Below, in pieces: positions 20,036-32,371 of a DNA stretch of 64,000 nucleotides (its first letter is position 1; each line of letters starts with the position of its first letter). The notes under the pieces were generated by a model. It did not search any database, had not been told where the DNA came from, and was given only the letters and a program-made list of their open reading frames with translations. A program made the translations under genes and the position numbers. The stretch comes from Begonia masoniana (lineage: Eukaryota > Streptophyta > Magnoliopsida > Cucurbitales > Begoniaceae): positions 16,323,023 through 16,387,022 of the forward strand of contig CM039510.1 of assembly GCA_022432975.1 (NCBI GenBank). The letters are read 5' to 3'.

Positions 20036-22638
20036 GGGTGAACATTTGACATTCAAAGGTTGAAAAGTCAAATGTTTCAACCAATGGAATGTGTTGTTGA
20101 CAATTCAAAGGAGAATTTGAATTAAATGAGGTCAATCACGTTGGAGTTGAATTGTGGGGTGGTTTTATAATTTTAAAAAGGTTAGTGGATGAAAAGAAAA
20201 AGTGGACAAAAATATTAGGTTGAAAAGGTGAGTTTTCATTGTTTTCTTCATCCTCATCGACTTTCTCTCTTCCTCCTCCATAGTCGACCTCCTTCCTCCC
20301 TCTTCTTCAATTCTCTCAAGGCATTTTAAGGTAAAACTTTATGGGTTTTGGTTTTTGTAACTTTGGATGAAGATTAGGAGTGTTTTTAGGGTGTTTTGTG
20401 GGGGATTGCATAGGGTTTGGAAACCCTAGAATGTGAAGTCCGAAAATTTGGGTTTAAATGTTAGATTTCTTCCCTATTTTGATGATTTGGTTGTTGAATA
20501 ACTTGGTTTAGGTAGATTTGAGGGTTAGATTGAAGATTGGTGAAGTGTTCTACAAAAATGGTTGAACAACACTTATATACCCGATTCTGTTTGCTGGATT
20601 TCGAGTTGGCCAATTACTTTGTTTGGTTACTTTGAATGATTCGATGGATAGTAGACGTGTAGAGGTTTCCGAGTTGGGGTGGCACGTCGAAATCGGTTGA
20701 AAAACGAGAGAGTTATGACCTTTTGCAGTTAGACGGTAAATTTTGGTGTCAAAATCGGGTTTGGAGTTAAGTTGTGAGTTTAGGTTGAAATGTGTGATTA
20801 GTTTAGTTAGAAAACAAAAAAAATTGTTATAATTTATTTGGGTTGTTACTAAGTGAATTTTTGTTATTTGAAGGTGATCGAACGTGTGATTTAGTTGAAC
20901 AAAGTGAACGTATCGAGCAACCAAGTAAGTAGTGGTAGCTATTCCTTCGCCTTCGGGCCTACACCATCGAACGGTAGGGTTATTTATTTCGTGTTGTGTT
21001 TCGTTGCATTTGGTTGTATAATAGTTAGCACGCATCATGGTTCTCAGTAACGAAAATACGAGTTGATTTGCATGGTTGTTTGTGAGTGTAAACGTAATCA
21101 GATAAAGTGAATTACAATGCATCTCAAATAGTGTGCCTTGTCGGGATAGGTGTTGGTAGTAGCACCCCGAAGGGAACTCTATGAGAGACCGGCTAAAATA
21201 CGAGATCTGGAATAGTGTGCCTTGTCGGGATACGGTGCTGGTAGTAGCACCCCGAAGGGAACTCTATGAAGGATGATTGGCTAAAATACGTAAATGTCGT
21301 GAGTATGAATTCCTAGACGGTTATAGGATTCTACGATCGACGAGGGAGATTATGCATGGCCATCCCAGACGGTTATGGGATGAGAGCTGTCTGGTCTTGC
21401 TCTGGTGATTCTGAGTTTGGCCGTCCTAGACGGTTATGGGACGTGTGCCTACTCAAATCACACGGCTTATGAAACGATTAAAGTAACGAACAACAACGAA
21501 CAACAAATAAACACAACTGAGTGGTAGAAACTGCATGGGTTAGGTTGCTTGCATTGTGTTGTTGTCTCATTCGTTATTCCCTACTTGCTAAGCATTAGGC
21601 TTACGTTTTGTGTTCTATGGTTTAGGTGATGAATTCTATTCAGGTGAGGTAGATGAGACAGCTGAGGATTAGGCTACAGTCGGAGAAGTACGGAGTCCGC
21701 CGGTGCAGGCTATTGTCGGGGCGTCTCGATTACCATCGTCCTCGGGTATTGGTATTTTGTGGGAATGTTGTAAGTTTGGTAAGAGTTTTGTAAGGCTTTT
21801 TGGTTTAAAACAACTTCGATATATTGGGTGTTTAGTACGAATATTTACAAAAATGTATTTGTAATGAATTTTTAATGTTTTTGAGGTGAGGGTATTGTGT
21901 TTAATGGTTGTCGTATTTGGGAAGTTGAAAACATATATTTTCGTGTTTTGGTTTCAGGTTTTGGGTTAAAGAAATTTAGGCGTTACGCCGCCCGTTTTGG
22001 TTTTAAAACAATTAACGTCGGGTTATGTTTGCTATTTTTTTTATTATCTGTTTGAAGTCGGTTTTCCACAAAATTTACGGGATTTGAAGATTTATGTGTC
22101 GGGAGTGTATGGTAAAAATTGCGGGATTTTTGGAGGTGTTGGGCTCGTATAAAAGTGTAGAAAGGTCGGGAAAGTCAAGGAAAGTCAAAACGAGGTGTTT
22201 TGGGACATTTTTCGCCGAAAATACCCGAGCCGGCCCAATCGATCGGGCATGGGTCACGATCGATCGCATCCGGGGTCAATTTTGGTGAAAATAGCCCGAG
22301 CGGGCCTGATCGATTGGGCCAAAATCACGATCGAAGGCGGTTGGGCATGCACTGGGCGCGCCCAGCGCGCGCGCGCCACGCTGCCCAGCGCCCTGCACGC
22401 GCCCAGCAGATTTTAAAAAAAAAAAATTTTGAAAAAAATACTATTTCTACTTTGTTTTAACCCGAATTTTTCGACATTTTTTAAACGTATTTTGGCACGT
22501 TTTCTAACAAAAATCGAGGGTTCAAAAAACCCAAAAACCGAGTCAAAAAATTTACGAAAATCATTTTGAACATCGTTATAAACACGGGTTGGGTTTAGAA
22601 TGTGATGCACCGAGCCGAGGCGGGTTCGGGGCGTTACA
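20036..22638 (+). mobile_element. Family 2 LTR (copy 2a), plus strand
   Basis: It ends GGGTTCGGGGCGTTACA at 22638, the family 2 terminus. The expected TGTAA start is missing on the left. A candidate exon (20874-20924) is followed by GTAAGTAG, and CTATGGTTTAG|GTGA stands near 21620. CGATCGAT-rich and GCGCGC-rich tracts fill the last 430 bases. The 190-residue minus frame at 20550-21122 is antisense to the LTR and shows no family features. No primer-binding site follows. Confidence 0.8.
21125..21460 (+). repeat. Minisatellite in LTR 2a
   Basis: Two units of about 105 bases share GTGCCTTGTCGGGATA, GTAGCACCCCGAAGGGAACT and GGCTAAAATACG; then three shorter units share AGACGGTTATGGGA. It lies in the candidate intron. 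Confidence 0.85.
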
Positions 22639-23297
22639 TATGAAGCAGCGGAAATAGACAAAATAAGGGCGAAAAAAGGGACAATCGTCCCCTAAATGCA
22701 GGGGCGATCGATCGCCCAAAACAGGCGATCTATTGCCCTTCAGCGATCGATCATTTTGCCTAGCGATCGCCTGGTGAGGCGATCGCCGGGGCACGACCAA
22801 AGAGGGGAGGCGATCGATCGCCTGAAAGAGGCGATCGATCGCCAAGCTCTCTGGAATTTTTTTCCAGAGAGCTCGGCTCCCCTCACTCCTTTTTCTTTCT
22901 TCTTCTTCCCTGCATACAAACTTAAACACAACCATTTTTCTTCCTCAATTACTACTAACACAACATAATACAATTTGACACCAAATCAGCCGATACTCAT
23001 ACATCCTCCATAATCTCACTCAAAACCGACTCTAGACGCATTTAACACGAAATATGTTTTCACGAAAACGAAGTGCATGGATATGTTTAAAAACTGAACG
23101 TATCCCGATTACCAAACAGTTACAAAACAAGTTTCCAAAATGTTTATAAACTTCATAAACCTATCAACTAGTCCAGATCCAAACATCCTTTAATGTTCTA
23201 TCTATACAAATATTTTCCATAAACATTTTCTATCCAAAATAACCCAAAATGCCTACATACGTGCCCACGGGTCATGAAACGCCTCGACTGCGCCAGC
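22639..23297 (-). mobile_element. Family 3 LTR fragment with hairpin cluster, minus strand
   Basis: It matches 35510-36140 of copy 3b in layout: hairpin cluster, CTCTGGAATTTTTTTCCAGAG, then GAAGTGCATGGATATG and GCCTCGACTGCGCCAGC. It has lost both LTR ends and is cut on the right by a plus-strand LTR starting TGTAACACCCAG. Confidence 0.75.
22670..22875 (-). repeat. GCGATCGATCGC hairpin cluster
   Basis: About ten palindromic words occur, such as GGGGCGATCGATCGCCC, GGCGATCGATCGCC (twice) and GCGATCGCC, followed by an AGAGCTCTCTGG...CCAGAGAGCTC inverted repeat. Confidence 0.88.
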
Positions 23298-25240
23298 TGT
23301 AACACCCAGAAAGTTCATTTTAAAGATTTTGAGCAAATAAGTTTAGAGTTTAATATTTGGAGCAATTATAGAACGATAATTCGTAGGAATAATGAATTAA
23401 CTCCAAATGGCCAACGAGAAGTTTCGTTAGGACCCTAAGGATAAATAGAATTATTGGGAGGAATAAGGGAATTTTGGAGAAATTAACCCGATGGATGAAA
23501 TAATGATTTAAGTTAAAGAAATAGGCTAAGGGTATTTAGGTAAATTTGTTTTAAAAGTCAAAAATTTAATAAAAGGCAAAAAGCCTTCTCTCTCTTTCTC
23601 ACTTTCTCCTCCACGCACGAAAACCCCTCTCCTTAGGCGATTTTCTCTTCTCCCCATCGCCGATCCTCAACCTTGGCCATTCTCCTCCATTTTGGCGATT
23701 CTCTCCCTCAAGTTTCTTCCCCAACTCGACTCTTAGGGTAAGCTCTACGTTTTGGTCAAGTGATTTGTTGGTTTTAGGGTTTGTTTTGAGTTAGGGTTTG
23801 TGAAGAAATTAGTGGTTTTGTTAGAAATTGTTAGGGTTGTTTAATTATTACTCATTGATGATATATTAATGATTGTTGAAGTTGTTAGAGAAGATTAATG
23901 GTGTTGGTGGTTGTTTTAATGTGAAGATTTGGTTGTTGGAAATGTAGTTGAAGGACATTAATGGAGTTTTGAAGTTTTGAGCACTAAGTGTTCGATGAAA
24001 TGCCTGAAAGAAAAAGGATTAGAGTTTTAGAAGGATTTGTCCTAGCTAGAGAAGTCGATTGTTTATATTCGATGTTTGAAAATCGATATTAATGATGTGA
24101 TGTTAAATGCTGTAGGTAACCCAAGCTCAAAGGACGGTGCTCGGCATATTTAGGACGCCAGGTAAGTGAGTGTTAGGTTTCCGGCCACTAAGGCCCTACG
24201 TCGTAACGATGTCGATTATGTTTATTGTGACGAGGTTAGATGGTTACATGGGTTGATGGTAAGAAGGGTAGTTAAGTAGTGCCTTAGCAAAGTTTAGTGG
24301 TTGTTCGATAGATGTTTCTATGTATGTCTCCTCACGCATCATGTTTTTCTTAAAGTGCATACGAACTGTTTATGAGCATGTTTTTATGAAAAGTTAAATG
24401 AAAGAACGATCAGTTGAATGTTGTATGATTCTCACGTGTATGTTTCTCACGGGCCTGACTGTATGTTTCTCACGGGACTAAATGAATGGTTCTCACGGGG
24501 ACTAAATGAATGTTTCTCACGGGACCAAATGAATGTTTCTCACGGGACTAAATGAATGTTTCTCACGGGACTAAATGAATGTTTTTCACGGATCAAGAAA
24601 AAGGTTTTACGAAACGAAACTGTTTTACAAATGTCATGCATATATGTAATGTTATGTTTAGCACGCTCCTTACTAAGCATTAGGCTTAATGTAGTTATCG
24701 TATGATGTAGGTGACGGTAACGAAGGTGAGGAACCTCCTTACGATGATCAAGTGTAGCGGTCGATGGTTGGAGCTCGTGGCGGCGGCTTGTGTTTTGGCT
24801 AGGTTGGTGACTCGTGGTTAGAAGTTTTTGAGGGTCTTTAGTGACGTTTTGAGTTAATAGTAAATTGTACAGATTTTGGAAATGTACATTATTAGGGTGT
24901 TTGGTGACTGTATGGATAATGTAAAATGTTTTGTGGTGTTTTTTTTTTCTATGTTTAAAACAGGTAGGAATGTTAAACTTTTAAACGGAACCACGCGGTT
25001 TGTTTTTATAAAATTTGATTATGCTTAACGTGAATCGTGTCGGTTTTGAGTGTTTGAGTAAGTGTATGAGGAGAGTATTTTATGGAGATAGGTATGATTT
25101 TGGGTGAGTTTGTAGTGAGAAAAGTGATGAGATATGTGTTGTGTGTTTTTGGTATTTAAGAGAGGAGTACAGGGGCGAAGGATGAAGAAAAAGGAAAGAA
25201 GAAGAGGAAGAGGAAGAGCTGGACTCTCTGGAGTCCAGAG
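23298..25240 (+). mobile_element. Chimeric LTR: family 1-like front, family 3-like end
   Basis: It starts TGTAACACCCAGAAAG and carries the family 1 candidate exon (24116-24161, ending GACGCCAG|GTAAGT), a CTCACGGGA minisatellite and the TACTAAGCATTAGGCTTAAT box. From about 24900 it follows family 3 instead (GAACCACGCGGTTTGTTTT, then GTTGTGTGTTTTTGG and an AAGAAAAAGGAAAG stretch). It has no clear 3' end; it passes near 25240 into a minus-strand family 2 LTR. Either a recombinant LTR or two nested fragments would explain this. Confidence 0.6.
24425..24595 (+). repeat. Minisatellite, 22-base CTCACGGGACTAAATGAATG unit
   Basis: Seven units of about 22 bases, the last four nearly identical. They share CTCACGGGA with copy 1a but have a different tail. 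Confidence 0.93.
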
Positions 25241-27755
25241 AGTCTGGCGATTGCTCGCCTCCCAGAGGCTAAATGCCCGATCGGTCGGGCTTTCTCGGGT
25301 TTTCTTCACCCAGAAACTTCCCGACCGCGACCGGTCGTGCCCCGGGCCCGATCGATCGGGCCGGCTCGGGTTTTTCATCACCAAAAACACCCTAAAATGC
25401 TCTTTTTAACCTTTTTCCCACCTCCCTACACATTTTAACACTTTTCTACATCCCGAACATCTCCAAAAATCCTGAAAATTTAACCATACCTTCCCGACGC
25501 ATAAATCTTCCAACCCTATAATTATTTTTAAAAACCGACTTAAAACGGAGAATTAGAAAAATCACAAACATAACCCGACGTTAGTTACTTTAAAATCAAA
25601 ACGGGCAATATAACGCCTAAAACTTTAAATACCCAAAACCTGAAATAAATCCCGGAAAACACACAGCTTCCATCACGAACAACTATACTCACTATCCATC
25701 TCCAAATCAACTTGTAAACCCGATAACATACATACGAAAATATTTACGAACACAATTTATCACAACTTAATAAAGTTTCCTAACTCCCACAAAACAACAT
25801 TTCCACACACTAACTATCCATACCAAAATACTTACAAATTATACTATCCATGTCAAACATTCACCTCCCACTACCCGAGACATCCAGTGGTCAAAACGCC
25901 CCGACAATAGCCTGCACCGGCGGACTCCGTACTCCTCCAACTGCAGCCTAATCCTCGGTAGTCTCGTCTACCTCACCTGTATACAAATCGTCACCTACAC
26001 CACAGAACACACAAAAAGGTAAGCCTAACGCTTAGCAAGTAGGGAAATAATGCACAACACACACTAAATGTTTGACTCAACCCTAACATGAAGTCTCTGC
26101 ACACTCTGTTGTTTTCTTTTCGTTTTAATTGCATTTTATCTTTCACTTCCAGGTGAATCAAGTAGGCACACGCCCCCACACAGTCCAGGACGGCCACGCC
26201 TTGACCCACGGAGCTAGACCGGAGGCACACGTCCCAACACAGTCCAGGACGGCCAACCGAATCTCCTCCAATCGATTGTAGAATCCTCATCGCGCACTTC
26301 AAGCACGAGTGCACTTCAAGCACGAACCTCATTGTGCGCTTCAAGCACGGGTGCACTTCAAGCACCAACCCCATTGTGCACTTCAAGCACGAACAGGTTG
26401 AGGTCGAGAAATTCATACTCACGACTCATTACGTACATTAGAATCCCCCAATCGATCGTAGAATCCTCATCGTGCACTTCAAGCACGAGTGCACTTCAAG
26501 CACAAACCCTATTGTGCACTTCAAGCACGAATAGGTCGAGGAAGTCATACTCACGACCACGTTGCAAATCTTTTCTTATCTTTCATTTCATTCTTATGCT
26601 CAAGGATGCAAAACACGTAATTTCGTAGTTTAGAAAACCATGATGCGTGACACACGATGCATGACACAAAGCAAAACATAGCAACAATCAAACAATCCCT
26701 ACCGTTCTATGGTGTAGGCCCGAAGGCAACAAACACGCACTCCACTACTTACCTGGTTGCCGCTCGATACTTTCTCGTTCACTCCGTCCAACAAAATCAA
26801 ACGTTCGATTACCTAAAAATGATGAGAAATCAACTTAGAAATTTACAAACTCTAAGGGAAATTCTTAACCTAACTAATAGAACTATAACACAACTCCCAA
26901 CCTGATCTTTAACCCAAAATTGACTGTCTAACTTCAAACGGTCATAACCCCATCATTTTGCAATGGATTTCGATGTGCCACCCCAATTCGGAAACCTCTA
27001 CACGTCTACTATCCATTGAATCACTCAAATCAACCATCCAAACACGAAGGCTAAGTCGGACATGCCAAAACAGAACCGGTGCTCTTTAGGGTAAAAACCG
27101 ATTTTTCACACTTTCACTTCCAATCCTCAATCCAACCACTCCAACAACCTAAACTAAGTCATTTAACAACCAAGCCATCAAAATAAGAAAGAAATCTAAC
27201 ATCAACACTCAATTTTCGGAATCCCTAACCTAGGGTTTTCCAACTCTTCCTAAACCTACCTAAAACACCCTAAAAACTCTTCCAAACTTCATCCCATAGC
27301 ACATAAACTAAAACCCATGTAAATTTACCTTGCAATCACTTGAAGAAATGAAGTAAGAAGGAGGAAGAGAGGCGGCTATGGAGGAGAGCAAGAGAAGTCG
27401 ATGAAGATGAAGAAAAAGGAATGAAAACCTAACTTTAAACCATAACTTTCATTTACTTTTAATTTTCCTCCATTTAACTTTTTAAAATTACAAATCTACC
27501 ACACCTTTTCTTCCTTCAAAAGCCAACGTGAAAGCCACTTCAAAATTCATCACTTTCCATTCAATTTAATGCATATAAATTCCTTTGCATTTCATTGGTT
27601 CATAGGTTTGACTTTACAAACCCTTTGGTTTGAATTTCAACTCTTTTTCTTCTCTATTTTCTCCTCAATGCATAACATCAAACTTATATAATTAAACTCT
27701 CCTAACACGTCAAATTGTAGGCGACGAACGTAATAGGAAATTCTCGGGTATTACA
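25241..27755 (-). mobile_element. Family 2 LTR (copy 2c), minus strand
   Basis: On the minus strand it starts TGTAATACCCGAGAATTTCC (27755) and carries a donor-like CCAG|GTAAGTAG (about 26750), the acceptor-like GGTGTAG|GTGACG (about 25993), and the CCCGATCGATCGGGC tract near 25350. The terminal TTCGGGGCGTTACA end is lost; it meets the chimeric LTR head to head at a hairpin-rich spot. It also replaces the first two thirds of element A's 5' LTR. Confidence 0.8.
26160..26545 (-). repeat. Minisatellite with CACTTCAAGCACGA core, LTR 2c
   Basis: About eight units of CACTTCAAGCACGA, in higher-order groups of roughly 30 and 180 bases, together with two copies of CACACAGTCCAGGACGGCCA-type units. The 98-residue plus frame across it is repeat-derived. 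Confidence 0.9.
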
Positions 27756-28564
27756 GAAACGAAACGAAATGAACATGTTTTATGAAAAGTCACGCATTCA
27801 TGCATACGTCATCCATAGAGCATTCCCTTACTAAGCATTAGGCTTACTGTTTATGTTGTACGATGTAGGTGACAGGTGTGAAGGTGAGAGTTCCTCTTGA
27901 TGACAAGGAATAGGTGGTCGACGGGTGGTGCTCGTGGCGACGGGGTGTGTTTTGGCTTGGCTTGGTGATCCGATGGTATGTCCCGAAGTGTTTTGGTGGC
28001 GAATGATGTGAGTTAGTTTTGTTGGTTAGTAGGTCTACGTGTCAGTTTTGTTTGTGAAAGTATGAAAGTGTTTAAGTATGTGGATCGGATGTTTTAATAG
28101 AAAAAAAAATGTATGATAAGTCTAGTTTTGATGTATATGTAGTGGAAGTAGAACTTTTAGAATGTGGAGTCTTAATTTTAGAAATATACTGGAACTGTTT
28201 GGTTATTTTGAAACAGGTAAGGATACGCTCGATTTTTAGAGCGATCCACGCAGTTCGTTTTCTTGAGTTTTCCGAAATTGTAGGTTATATTAGTGTCGTG
28301 TTTTGATGATCGACGAATGAGTGATTTTAAGGGATTTCAATAATCCGAGACTTCGATTTAATGGTTTAGAAGTCGAAACGTTATGAGTGATATAAAAAGA
28401 AAAATTTACGTGGTTACGAGAGTTTAAAGTTTAGGTTACGTTATGGTTAGTTTGTTTAAGGGTTATAGAAAGTGTTTAAAAAAAAATAAAATAATAATAA
28501 TAATAATAATATGATTATGTCACGGCAAGTCCGTGGCGGCCCTGATCGGGTTGGGGTCGTCACA
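27756..28564 (+). mobile_element. Element A: truncated 5' LTR (family 1)
   Basis: These 809 bases match 33887-34694 of the 3' LTR almost base for base and end GGTTGGGGTCGTCACA. The first roughly 1.95 kb of this LTR is missing, replaced by LTR 2c. The few differences between the two copies suggest a fairly recent insertion. Confidence 0.92.
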
Positions 28565-28568
28565 GCTA

Positions 28569-28580
28569 TGGTATCAGAGA
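28569..28580 (+). promoter_or_regulatory. Element A primer-binding site
   Basis: TGGTATCAGAGA, five bases after the LTR, is complementary to initiator tRNA-Met. Confidence 0.9.
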
Positions 28581-28734
28581 GACGGAGTTTTAAAAGCGAG
28601 TTCTGTGAGATGCCTGCCAAAAACACACTGCCGCACGAGGACTCTCCATCGACTGTAAGTATTTAAGTTTAAGTTTGATTCATAGATGTTTATATTATTT
28701 TGTCTTGTATTTGTATTGTGTCTAGGAACAAGAA

Positions 28735-29182
28735 AATGCCGAAAGCACCTAGACAACCTTAGGAGAATCTCATTAGCCAGCTTATAGACATAGTGCACCG
28801 ACAATCAAAACAGATAGAGATTTTACTCAACCGAGATGGGAATGGTAGTGGACAAGGTAGTGTTTCATGGAACCGAGGTAGAGAACAAACTAGGCAATTT
28901 CAACCTCCAACGTTTGGTGGATGTGTTATGGATCCGATCCAGGTTGAGGGGTCCCTCGATGATTTTCCGTCACCCCCAGTCGATGAAAGGCCACCACCAG
29001 CGAGGGACATTAAGAGGCCCAACGATTCCCTGATTGTGCAGGATAGGAGTAAACGACCCCGAGGAGCTCGTCAAGCTCCTTCGTGCCCTACATGTCGGAA
29101 GTGTCATTTCGGGGAATGTAAATTGTATTCGGACCGATGTTTTAGGTGCAATAAAGGGGTCACAGAGCCAGGGATTGTCTAG
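28735..29182 (+). pseudogene. Element A gag relic with capsid deleted
   Basis: The frame starts MPKAPRQP and meets a TAG, then continues through LISQLID and FQPPTFGG, the entry to the gag capsid domain. It then jumps directly to a basic stretch (RSKRPRGAR) and the cysteine cluster CPTCRKCHFGEC...CFRCNKG that precedes the zinc knuckle. The roughly 150 capsid residues that should lie between are gone and the knuckle itself is incomplete. It cannot make a working capsid. Gag would normally build the virus-like particle in the cytoplasm. Confidence 0.8.
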
Positions 29183-31924
29183 GGCAGAGCAAGAAGCTAC
29201 CGAGTGGTCCCTCAAGGACAATTGTTATAACCGAGGATAGGGAAGCTGCCCAACCAAGTGTGGTTCCAGGTATAATTTTATTTCGGTAGTCTATTGAATG
29301 AAGAACATTAAAATAGAGGTGTAGTTTAGAGTAAGAATTTAATAATAAGATGTGTAAAATAGATAGAATTAGACAAAGGGTTGAAAAATACTAGGTGAAC
29401 AGAATAAAAGTGATGATAGATTAAATGCAAGACGACGTAAACTTTGGAGAGAAATAGTTATGCATTAAGATAGGTAACCTGACCTTGATACCACTAGTAC
29501 GTCTAAGTGAATAAGAGGACGTAGTAGAAACTCGTATATCTTGGACTCGAGCTAAGTTAGAGTTATTTAGATGAAGACATTTTCGAGAGTTTAACTTAAG
29601 TAAACTATCGAGAGAGTAAGGGACGTGTTGCTTACTTTTACAAAGATAGTGCGATTGATCGATACGAAGTCTAGGATGTATAGTCAGGGTGGTTACATAG
29701 AAGTATTAGTATTGACAAATTTTGATGAGGGAAATATTGAGATCTAAGTGAGGTTGGTAAGTTAATAAATTTAGGGACAATAAAGGATCAAGGTTATACT
29801 ATAGATGATACTCAAATTATATAATTTGGACGTTCTCTAGGAGATAGGTACCATCTTAAAGGACTAAGCAACGAAGGACAAATATTGATACGTGAAAAGA
29901 TTATAACCGCCACTAAATAGAAAAGAAGGCTTAGTAAAGTTAAGAGTGACCAATAAATAGAAGATGCGTTAAGCAATTAGATGCTGCCTAACCTAGGGAC
30001 ATAAGGTAAAGTATGAGAGTTAGAAATTATTGGAAACGCCTAAGAAGTTTAACAAAATTTTGAAGAAGGGTTTAGCACCTTAGATTGAAAGTCAAGTTTA
30101 GAGGTCCAGTACACCTCGTTCAAGTTAGAGGAGCTGGTGAATTGACAAGGGTAAGTATCAATTATAAGAGATATAACAAGGATAAAAGATTTCAGATTCC
30201 TTAAGTCATGAGCGTCAGAGTTAAGAGTTGAGTCTATAATAATATAGTTTAAGTTAAGAACCCCGAATATGAGGCTTATTTCTGGGATGGATGTAGAAAT
30301 CGTCATTACTCAATAGTTGGTTAAAACCATGGATCAGTCAAAATTTAGCGCCTAAGTAGTAAGTGAGGAAATATGAAGAATGAGATCAGATCAGGTGAGT
30401 TAGAAAGCTTGGCCTATAAGGGATTAAGAGAAGGCCGATTCATGTGAGAATTTAAGGAAGTGAACTTGATCACTTAGATATTTTCCTGGAGACTTGAGAA
30501 TTGATAGGGCTTGTGGTACGAGCTATGATGTGCTTCGTTCCATTAAAGGTAATGGATACTTCTAAGTTTTGGGAAAAACAGAAGGATAAGATTTAAGAAG
30601 TTTAGAAGATTTAGATTAAGGTTGTAGGTTTACCTACAACAAGTTTGCTAACAAGAAAATTGTTAGACAAATTGTTGTGAAGAAGCCAAGTAGAATAATT
30701 AGAGCCTGATTAGCAGGAATGAAAGATAGTGGACTAGATGGTAACTTTGGAGGAAGTCCTTGTGGGATATTAAGAATAAGTATAGGAGATTATTTGAATT
30801 AAATAAAGGATTTAGATTTGGAGTTAAGCCCGAATGCGAAGTCTTGCGAATCAAGGGATTGGTGAGTTATCAGGTACATTAGGAATAAGATTAAATTAGA
30901 AATTTTAAAGGGCCAATCTGTATGTAACGGAGTTGAAGTCAATGATTTTGGGAACGGCTAAAGTTAAAGTAAATAAACTTAAGTAAGTGAATGAGATCAC
31001 AACTTAAGGAAATAAGGATTATGTGAAGTGAGATAAAAATGGCCGGTTAGGTGGACCTTTGGATTTCGAATTGTGTCATACGGGTAAAGTGAAAAGATTA
31101 ACCAGATTAAATGAAGGTTGGGATAAGAATCAAGTAGGTAAGGCTATAGAAAATTGGAGCATATTTGATGAAAGGGAGAATGATTTGCACGAAGACTGTG
31201 CAAGTGAGCTTGGAAGTGAAGTTAGATCAGGAGGATTAGAAAACTTTCGACTACTAAGTTTTGTCGAATTAATTGTGCACCCTTTTAAGTCTTGGGTAAA
31301 CGGTCTAATGAAGAAGTTTAGACTTAAGAGTTTAATAGTCATTAATGGTGATTGAGGTAATAGTTGGATAGATCGAGTGTAGAGGACGTAATTACAAGAA
31401 CTTAGAGAATACCTTGAGAAAATAGTGGGTAGATTTTTGTATTGAAGGCTTGGGGCATGGGGATTGCATTAGGATGATTAAGGAAATGCCGTGATCGCCC
31501 AAATTACATAGGTATAAAAGATGAGAGTGTTAAATAAAAAAAGGGGATAGTAGTGTAGAGAAAAGTTTGAAGTGGAGGGATTGGATAAGAAATCTACGTA
31601 CGAGGTCCTTAGTGTCATATAATTGAAGAAGCTTTGAGGAGTTAGAAACTGAATGAACTTAGCTCGAGGTTAAGTTAGAGGGAATTCGAGTTTCTAAGTA
31701 ACAAAGGATTAAGTTGAAGTCGATGAGTGAATGAGCGATTGAATTACGAAGTGCGTAGTTAGAAGAACTTAGAGCCTTGGAGATAAAGGAAGCTATCAAG
31801 ATCCAAATGGTGAGTAAGACCATAAGGGTGTTGAGGTTAGTAGTATGAGCATTGTACTTAGGTAATGTGAGGGTGAGAAATTAGAAGTTGACCAAACAGC
31901 AATTTTGGGGACAAAATTCCAATT
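29183..31924 (+). mobile_element. Element A internal region without recognisable pol
   Basis: 2.7 kb of purine-rich plus-strand sequence lies between the gag relic and the polypurine tract. I find no reverse transcriptase, RNase H, integrase or protease motif in any frame. The longest frame (31059-31355, 98 residues) is of ordinary chance length. Either pol has decayed beyond recognition or this lineage never had one. Confidence 0.7.
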
Positions 31925-31937
31925 AAGGAGGGAAGGA
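31925..31937 (+). promoter_or_regulatory. Element A polypurine tract
   Basis: AAGGAGGGAAGGA abuts the LTR start, after GGGGACAAAATTCCAATT. Confidence 0.92.
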
Positions 31938-32342
31938 TGTAACGCCCGGGTTTTTGGATCTTAGGGTTTTCTAATTTCTTAGGTAATTTTCGTAAAATAG
32001 CAAATTAAATTATTTTCTTGAGCGGGATGTTTCTTTAGAGCCCTAGAAATTTACGGGAATTTTTAGAGGAATAAGTGAAATTTTAGAAACCCAAATCGAA
32101 AAGAGTAATGTTAGAGTTCCCATTTTAACCTTTTAGTATGTTAATTTGTAAAAATAGCAAAATAAGTCCGTTTTGGGAACGGTGAGTTTTGTTAGAACTC
32201 TAAGATTAAATTGGAATATTTGGAGAAATAAGGAAATTGAAGAGAAACCGAATCGATAGACTAATTAAAGAATTAAGTATAGAATTGAGGGAAGGGCATT
32301 TAAGTAATTTGGTAAGTAAAAAGATTTTAATTTTTATAAAAA

Positions 32343-32371
32343 CAGAATGGCTTCACAAGGAAGCCATTCTG
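32343..32371 (+). other. Inverted repeat in family 1 LTR (copy 1b)
   Basis: CAGAATGGCTT and its complement AAGCCATTCTG flank CACAAGG, about 405 bases from the LTR start. Confidence 0.85.

Noticed and set aside
20550..21122. 190-codon minus-strand frame
   Set aside because: It is antisense to LTR 2a, covers the candidate exon and minisatellite edge, and has no recognisable domain.
26332..26628. 98-codon serine- and threonine-rich plus-strand frame
   Set aside because: It is translation of the CACTTCAAGCACGA minisatellite.
31059..31355. 98-codon frame in element A's internal region
   Set aside because: It is of ordinary chance length, has no motif match, and lies in decayed sequence.
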